From assembly GCA_002309585.1 (NCBI GenBank), contig DBXN01000165.1:595-11605 (forward strand): 11,011 nt of DNA. The letters are read 5' to 3'. Source of the DNA: Verrucomicrobia bacterium UBA1211. Lineage in GTDB: Bacteria > Verrucomicrobiota > Kiritimatiellia > RFP12 > UBA1067. Shown here one piece after another: positions 7,069 through 11,011 of the stretch (position 1 is its first letter; each line of letters starts with the position of its first letter). The notes below the pieces were generated by a model. That model saw only the letters and a list, made by a program, of their open reading frames with translations. It made no database searches and was not told the DNA's origin. Made by a program: the position numbers and the translations under genes.

Positions 7069-7113
7069 GCAAGGGCGCCCACGCCCTTGCGGCAAGGCCG
7101 GGGTGGCCTTGCC
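7069..7113. repeat. Two back-to-back 9-bp hairpins between divergent promoters
   Basis: Hairpin 1 pairs GCAAGGGCG (7069-7077) with CGCCCTTGC (7082-7090), loop CCCA. Hairpin 2 pairs GGCAAGGCC (7091-7099) with GGCCTTGCC (7105-7113), loop GGGGT. Both are perfect and directly adjacent. All four arms share the GCAAGG core, so arm 1 can also pair with arm 4, and arm 2 with arm 3. No T-run follows on either strand. It resembles a dispersed paired palindrome (BIME-like); copies elsewhere in the genome cannot be seen here. Confidence 0.8.
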
Positions 7114-7128
7114 ATCATCAATACGGCA

Positions 7129-7157
7129 TTGACTTACATTAAGGAATGTGACACCCT
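7129..7157 (+). promoter_or_regulatory. Putative promoter of the 7228 gene cluster, with a palindrome in its spacer
   Basis: -35 TTGACT (7129-7134), a 17-nt spacer and -10 like CACCCT (7152-7157), within TGACACCCT. The spacer holds a small dyad, ACATT-AAGG-AATGT (7136-7149), in a position where a bound repressor would block RNA polymerase. The arrangement parallels the promoter at 4853-4882. The rest of 7158-7227 shows no further clear structure. Confidence 0.4.
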
Positions 7158-7227
7158 ATCCACGTTGGGTCTTTTGAATCCCTGGAATAAACCGTTCCAT
7201 GTCATCGTTTACATAGGGGGGCGGAAG

Positions 7228-7842
7228 ATGATGGTTAAGACAAATAAAAGATGGGTATGGGCAATCGCGCTAGCGCCGGTTTTAGGGGGCTTGGTCGGAT
7301 TTGCGCTCTCGATGATCTTGTCGCCATCCGATATGCGTTTTTGGAAATGGCGAGCGGATATTGTGCCTTTGATGGGATACTGTTGCCTTATCCAGGGATG
7401 TTTAGCCATCTGGTTCTTGATCAGGCGGTTTTGGCGTCACTGCCTCATGATGGTGGGCCTGTTTGTGTTTTTGGCCTTCCTGACGTATTTGGCGTTGCTT
7501 GGAAGTGGCCCGGATGTTGAGACCATTCGCGCAAAGGCCGCTTCTGTAACGGGATGTCAGCCGTCAGGGCTTGTCTGCCTTGGAGGGAGGTTGTCGCGTG
7601 AATCCGTGGTTCTCCTCAAGCCTGAAAACGGGTTTGAGCCATCGGAAAACTTCACGCCGATTCCGGCTGATGACCGTGAAACGTATCGCATGCTTGAAGG
7701 AACGCTGGAATGGTTGAAAGTCTCCGGCGCGCCCGGCTCACGGCTTTCGGCGTTTAGATGCCGACTGGAATTTGATACCCTGTTCGCCGTCCATCGGGGC
7801 GGGGGATGGTGGCTGCTTTTTTATGGGAATGTGACGATGTGA
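7228..7842 (+). CDS. Hypothetical three-TM membrane protein
   Basis: I do not recognise this 204-residue protein. The start is the first of two consecutive ATGs (7228, 7231), behind a GGGGGGCGGAAG purine-rich Shine-Dalgarno stretch. Upstream in-frame codons would run through the double hairpin and the promoter, so they are rejected. Hydrophobic helices lie at about 10-31, 44-66 and 72-92. A soluble C-terminal part of about 110 residues follows, with two cysteines (C110, C117) and an ending of LFAVHRGGGWWLLFYGNVTM. It is the first gene of a cluster of three unrecognised genes reading right. The stop TGA is 68 bp before the next start. The mixed hydrophobic/soluble layout is generic and gives no function. 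GC is lower than in the helicase and ABC genes. Confidence 0.7.
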   Translation: MMVKTNKRWVWAIALAPVLGGLVGFALSMILSPSDMRFWKWRADIVPLMGYCCLIQGCLAIWFLIRRFWRHCLMMVGLFVFLAFLTYLALLGSGPDVETIRAKAASVTGCQPSGLVCLGGRLSRESVVLLKPENGFEPSENFTPIPADDRETYRMLEGTLEWLKVSGAPGSRLSAFRCRLEFDTLFAVHRGGGWWLLFYGNVTM

Positions 7843-7910
7843 TACAGATCTGGGAATCGGGGGGTCTTTCTCAGAAGATTGGAAAGAACGAAAGGAAAGG
7901 GGGTGTCGCC

Positions 7911-9095
7911 ATGTTTGAAGTCGAAGGATCCGTCTGCCGGTGTTTAATCGCGGGGCTGTTTTTGATCGGGGCGGCTGCCGGGGCTTTGGCGCGGCAGACG
8001 GTCAAAGATGTGGTGACCGAATCGTTTTCCGATTTTACCGGATTGCGGGAGGATCGGGGATACGGGAGTCTCGCCAAAGACCAACGGGAGAGGACGGTTG
8101 TCGATCAGGTGGTGAGGCTCGCGATGGCGGAGCGTGTTGGGGTGTGGGAGAGTTCCTTCATCGACCGTCCATTACCCGTATTGCTGGAGAATGCCGGGAC
8201 GCTTTATATCGAACTGACAACAAATGTCTCGGCGCGCCTTTTCATCAAGGAGAAAGGATCGGAGACCCGTAAAGAGGTGTTGCTCAAGAAAGGGTTTTTC
8301 ACCGACCGTTCAATTTATATCGGCCCGGATGACGATGGATTGCTGTTTGTCTACACCATTATCGGAGACCGCATGTATACCCTGCTCAATCCGAACGGTT
8401 GTCAGAAACGGATCTATTTCAAAAAGACATCGGCTATTCTGCCGGAGGTGGCGTCAACGATCCAGGGGGACGTAATCCGTTCGACTCGGGAGGGGATCGA
8501 CCGGGGGGACTATAACCGACAGAACGGATGGTACGAGAGCACACGGCTTCCCCCCGACAGATACGGAGGCAGGTTTCACTTTGAGAAGATGTTTCTGATA
8601 CTCAACGCCACCATGTCTGAAGACGGAAACCGCGTTAATCGCGCATTTCCTGTCTATTACAATAAGGGAATTTTCTATCTTGATTGCGAGCGATGGCGGT
8701 ATCCAGATTACATGGACAACCGGCAAGGACCGTTCGGGTTCTTTTGTGTTTCAGGATCAGGGATCTCGTTTGACATGCCGCCGTTCAGCAAGGGAGAGTT
8801 AAACGACATCCGTTTGAAGGGCGCGCTCGCGTTGAACGCTGACGGAAAAAAGATCCAGACGCTGGCGATGGAGGTGATCAACAGCGACAAAACGTTCGTC
8901 TCGACTTTGACGCGATGGATCGAGGATGGCCCGGAAGGGCGAAAGTTGTTCTTCAGAAAAATCGAGTCCCGCAGGATATCGGCAGATGACATTCGTTTCA
9001 TCTCGCCGTTCTCGAGTGAGGGAACCGTAATGAAAGAACAGGCGGAGACGTATGCTAGAATGATCAATCAGTGCGTGGAGGGGGAGGGGCGGTAA
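7911..9095 (+). CDS. Hypothetical exported protein with Sec signal peptide
   Basis: I do not recognise this 394-residue protein. The start ATG at 7911 has a strong purine-rich stretch (AAGGAAAGGGGG) 7 nt upstream. A longer in-frame start at 7806 would overlap the previous gene and would put 35 non-signal residues in front of the signal peptide. The signal peptide spans about 1-27: a short N-terminal region, hydrophobic CLIAGLFLIGAAAG, and a likely cut after ALA at residue 27. The mature part has no further membrane helix and no repeat or motif I can name. It contains many beta-like stretches (GTLYIELTTNVSARLFI, SIYIGPDDDGLLFVYTII) and is rich in charged and aromatic residues, which fits a secreted or periplasmic protein. 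The end is charged (EQAETYARMINQCVEGEGR). It is followed 22 bp later by another signal-peptide gene, which suggests that the two products act together outside the cytoplasm. Low GC suggests accessory DNA. Confidence 0.8.
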   Translation: MFEVEGSVCRCLIAGLFLIGAAAGALARQTVKDVVTESFSDFTGLREDRGYGSLAKDQRERTVVDQVVRLAMAERVGVWESSFIDRPLPVLLENAGTLYIELTTNVSARLFIKEKGSETRKEVLLKKGFFTDRSIYIGPDDDGLLFVYTIIGDRMYTLLNPNGCQKRIYFKKTSAILPEVASTIQGDVIRSTREGIDRGDYNRQNGWYESTRLPPDRYGGRFHFEKMFLILNATMSEDGNRVNRAFPVYYNKGIFYLDCERWRYPDYMDNRQGPFGFFCVSGSGISFDMPPFSKGELNDIRLKGALALNADGKKIQTLAMEVINSDKTFVSTLTRWIEDGPEGRKLFFRKIESRRISADDIRFISPFSSEGTVMKEQAETYARMINQCVEGEGR

Positions 9096-9117
9096 TATCC
9101 GAAAGGGACGGGAACGC

Positions 9118-9550
9118 ATGAAGGCGATTGTGGGCTTGATGGGAAAATGGGTAGTCATCATTATTGCCGTTTTTTTGTGTCGGGCATACCTGGGCTGACC
9201 GTGCGGCTTATATCACGCCGTCTCCTGTCATCCGTGACTTTGGCCCTCAAGCCGGGGAATTGGCGGAGGCAGATCCGAAACGTCCCCGTGCTTTGACTAC
9301 GGCGCAGAGGATGGCTTTGTTCAACCTCCGAAAGGGGCTATACGAAAGTCTCCCCTTGGACAATCTCAGCGAGCTTCCGTTTGTTAGAGGGATAACTCCG
9401 TGCCGGATGTACATCGACATCCCCGAAACGAACCGCGTTAGCCTCTTCTTCGAGGACAGGGAAGGCCGGTTGGTCAGCTGCCGGACACTCATGAGCGGCA
9501 CATTGGGATCGGGCCGTCCCAAGTCGAATGTCCCCTCAACCGCGATGTAA
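9118..9550 (+). pseudogene. Small exported protein split by a +1 frameshift at a T7 tract
   Basis: The ATG at 9118 follows GAAAGGGACGGGAACGC, giving a plausible ribosome-binding site 22 bp after the preceding gene. The opening MKAIVGLMGKWVVIIIAVF is a signal-peptide core, but this frame stops at the TGA at 9196. The next frame takes over at the seven Ts (9170-9176) and runs open to the TAA at 9550. Dropping one T joins them into a 143-residue protein in which the core continues as CVGHTWADRAAY. It would have an ideal cleavage site after TWA and a soluble domain of about 110 residues (PQAGELAEADPKRPRALT, then RMYIDIPETNRVSLFFEDREG). I do not recognise the mature domain. The break could be a sequencing error, a true mutation, slippage-based expression or phase variation; the sequence alone cannot decide. 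A start at TTG 9164 would lose the signal peptide and is less likely. Confidence 0.65.
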
Positions 9551-9712
9551 GTTATAGGCTCTATACAACTGGCACTCCTTTTGCTACTATTATCAATCAC
9601 ATTCCGATTTCGCGGGGGAAGTGTCGCCCGGGAAACCGGTGTGATGGCTTTTGGATGGGCCATCCCGTCTTAGGACGGAGTGGGTGAATTAACGAAAAGA
9701 ACGAGGAACAGC
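9551..9712. other. Intergenic stretch upstream of the ABC operon
   Basis: The first part (9551-9600) is AT-rich and would encode a leucine-rich hydrophobic run in the frame of the preceding gene (see findings). The second part holds small overlapping dyads: GATGGC/GCCATC (9643-9648 with 9659-9664), GGATGG/CCATCC (9653-9658 with 9660-9665) and CCGTC/GACGG (9665-9669 with 9674-9678). None has a terminator T-run. I could not find a convincing promoter for the ABC operon here; TATTAT at about 9584 lacks a good -35 partner. Confidence 0.4.
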
Positions 9713-10444
9713 ATGCTAACGGTTCAAAACCTGAAAAAGAGCTTCGGCGCGTTCCAGGCGGTGAAGGGTATCTCCTTCAACGTGGGGAAGGGCGAAGTGT
9801 TGGGCTTTCTGGGGCCTAACGGCGCGGGGAAATCGACAACGATGCGGATGATCACCGGCTTCATCCCGCCGACGGACGGGACGGCGGTGATTTGCGGACA
9901 CGACATCCAGACCGATCCGGTCGGGGCGAAGGCCTGCATCGGCTATCTGCCGGAGAATGCGCCAAGTTATCGCACCATGACCGTGACAGATTTTCTCACC
10001 TTCATTGCGAAGATCCGGGGATTCACCGGCGCCCAGGTGAAGGAAAAGGTCGATGCGGTGTTGGAGAAGGCCCGGTTGACGACGGTGGCTCGGCAGACGA
10101 TCGAGACGCTTTCGAAAGGTTACCGGCAGCGGACCTGCTTCGCGCAGGCGATCCTGCATGACCCGCAGGTGCTGATCATGGACGAGCCGACGGACGGGCT
10201 GGATCCGAACCAGAAGTATGTGGTCCGGAAGATGATTAAGGAGATGGCGGCGGACAAGGCGATCATCGTCTCGACCCACATCCTGGAAGAGGTGGATGCG
10301 GTCTGCACGCGCGCGCTGATCATCGCCGATGGCGAGATCGTCGCCAACGGGACGCCGGATGAGCTGAAGGCGATGGATAAGGATGGGCACCGGCTGGATG
10401 TGGTGTTCCGCAATCTGACGATGAAGGAGGTCGCTCATGTGTAA
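9713..10444 (+). CDS. ABC transporter ATP-binding protein, GldA/NosF-like, ABC-2 type
   Basis: This 243-residue cytoplasmic ATPase subunit powers an ABC-2 export or membrane-remodelling complex. All nucleotide-binding motifs are present: Walker A GPNGAGKST (34-42), a Q-loop region in the YLPEN form (78-82, glutamate in place of glutamine, usual in this subfamily), signature LSKGYRQR (133-140), Walker B VLIMDEPT (153-160), D-loop GLDP (162-165) and switch histidine H189 in STHI. The start ATG at 9713 is backed by GAGGA (9703-9707) with a 5-nt spacer. A GTG at 9680 in frame has no such support and would add 11 residues. The LSKGYRQR and YLPEN forms are typical of GldA, NosF and related multi-gene ABC-2 operons. 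The substrate is unknown; a gliding role cannot be claimed from one subunit. It is translationally coupled to the permease by an 8-bp overlap. Confidence 0.93.
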   Translation: MLTVQNLKKSFGAFQAVKGISFNVGKGEVLGFLGPNGAGKSTTMRMITGFIPPTDGTAVICGHDIQTDPVGAKACIGYLPENAPSYRTMTVTDFLTFIAKIRGFTGAQVKEKVDAVLEKARLTTVARQTIETLSKGYRQRTCFAQAILHDPQVLIMDEPTDGLDPNQKYVVRKMIKEMAADKAIIVSTHILEEVDAVCTRALIIADGEIVANGTPDELKAMDKDGHRLDVVFRNLTMKEVAHV

Positions 10445-11011
10445 CGTCAAGAATGTGAAGACGGTTTTCCAGCGGGAGTTCAAGGCCTATTTCGACTCGC
10501 CGGTGGCGTATGTGTTTCTGGTGGCCTTTCTGGTGCTGGTCGGCTTCCTGACCTTCGGCGTCGCGATGTTCTACGAGCGGCGGCAGGCGAACCTGATGCC
10601 GTTCTTCTTCTGGCATCCGTGGGTCTACCTGCTGCTGATCCCGGCGGCGACGATGGGCCTCTGGGCGGAGGAACGCCGGAACGGGACGATCGAATTGCTG
10701 CTGACGTTGCCCGTGACGCTGACCGAGACGCTGGTGGGCAAGTTCCTGGCGGCGTGGGCCTTCATCGGCATCGCGCTGGCGCTGACCTTCCCGATCGTGA
10801 TCACGACCGCCTGGCTCGGCAATCCCGACGGCGGCGCGGTCTTCTGCGGCTATCTGGGTTCCTTCCTGCTGGCCGGCGCCTGCGTGGCGATCGGGGTGTT
10901 CGCCTCGGCGCTCTCGCGCAGCCAGGTGATCGGTTTCGTGATCGCGCTGGCGATCTGCTTCCTGATGCTGGTCATCGGGTTCGATCCGGTGATCAACGCG
11001 GTCGCGAACTG
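10437..11011 (+). CDS. ABC-2 family transporter permease, GldF-like (3' truncated by window edge)
   Basis: This is the membrane subunit partnered with the ATPase just upstream. The ATG at 10437 overlaps the ATPase stop (10442-10444) by 8 bp and has a near-perfect Shine-Dalgarno AAGGAGG (10424-10430) with a 6-nt spacer. The frame is open for 191 codons to the right edge. The first residues are a short amphipathic stretch (VFQREFKAYFDSPVAYVF), typical of ABC-2 permeases of the GldF/YhhJ-like type. Helices lie at about 22-44, 61-77, 101-125, 136-158 and 163-181. Between helices 2 and 3 is the conserved cytoplasmic motif EERRNGTIELLLTLPVT (78-94), then GKFLAAW. In full-length relatives of about 240 residues a last helix follows, so roughly 50 residues are missing. 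In related operons the next gene is often a GldG-like auxiliary protein, which would be outside this window. Confidence 0.9.
   Translation, partial: MCNVKNVKTVFQREFKAYFDSPVAYVFLVAFLVLVGFLTFGVAMFYERRQANLMPFFFWHPWVYLLLIPAATMGLWAEERRNGTIELLLTLPVTLTETLVGKFLAAWAFIGIALALTFPIVITTAWLGNPDGGAVFCGYLGSFLLAGACVAIGVFASALSRSQVIGFVIALAICFLMLVIGFDPVINAVAN

Noticed and set aside
6988..7227. N-terminal extension of the gene at 7228
   Set aside because: The in-frame codons read through the twin hairpins and the promoter, have no ribosome-binding site and give a low-complexity, non-helical sequence. The ATG at 7228 has a purine-rich leader and is followed at once by a membrane helix.
9716..10483. Long minus-strand open frame opposite the ABC ATPase
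   Set aside because: The plus strand carries all ABC motifs in order; the minus frame is a shadow.

Overview
The window looks like a chromosomal segment of a GC-rich Gram-negative bacterium. My best guess is the PVC group (Kiritimatiellota, Lentisphaerota or Verrucomicrobiota). The guess rests on the gene mix (HrpA-type helicase, DUF4143 ATPase, Gld-like ABC-2 transporter) and on the style of the intergenic repeats (heptamer arrays and strong palindromes). No rRNA or other taxonomic marker is present, so this is inference.

Layout. Positions 1-3543 hold most of an HrpA-type DEAH-box RNA helicase, cut off by the left edge so that the Walker A part is missing. A membrane protein with a DUF2569-like N-terminal half follows 28 bp later (3572-4639) and is probably co-transcribed. 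Positions 4626-4898 form a compact, repeat-packed intergenic region: a heptamer array that supplies stop codons in all three forward frames, a 25-bp-arm inverted repeat, a second heptamer array, three ~33-bp tandem repeats with internal dyads, a promoter, and a 9-bp hairpin abutting the next start codon. It leads into an AAA+ ATPase of the DUF4143 family (4902-6263). A small membrane protein on the minus strand (6272-6964) converges on it with 8 bp between stops.

Positions 6965-7227 are a divergent promoter region with two back-to-back 9-bp hairpins. A rightward cluster of three unrecognised genes follows: a three-TM protein (7228-7842), an exported protein with a clear signal peptide (7911-9095), and a second exported protein (9118-9550) whose signal peptide is separated from its body by a one-base frameshift at a T7 tract. 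This cluster is visibly poorer in GC than the flanks. For example, 8641-8700 has 26 of 60 G+C against 42 of 60 in 1081-1140, which suggests accessory or acquired DNA.

From 9713 to the right edge a conserved two-gene start of an ABC-2 export operon resumes: an ATPase of the GldA/NosF type and, overlapping it by 8 bp behind a strong Shine-Dalgarno, an ABC-2 permease that runs off the window.

The most noteworthy material is the repeat region controlling the DUF4143 ATPase, the heptamer array that ends the upstream gene, and the slippery-tract frameshift at 9170-9176. I see no tRNA, rRNA, CRISPR array, transposase or integrase.
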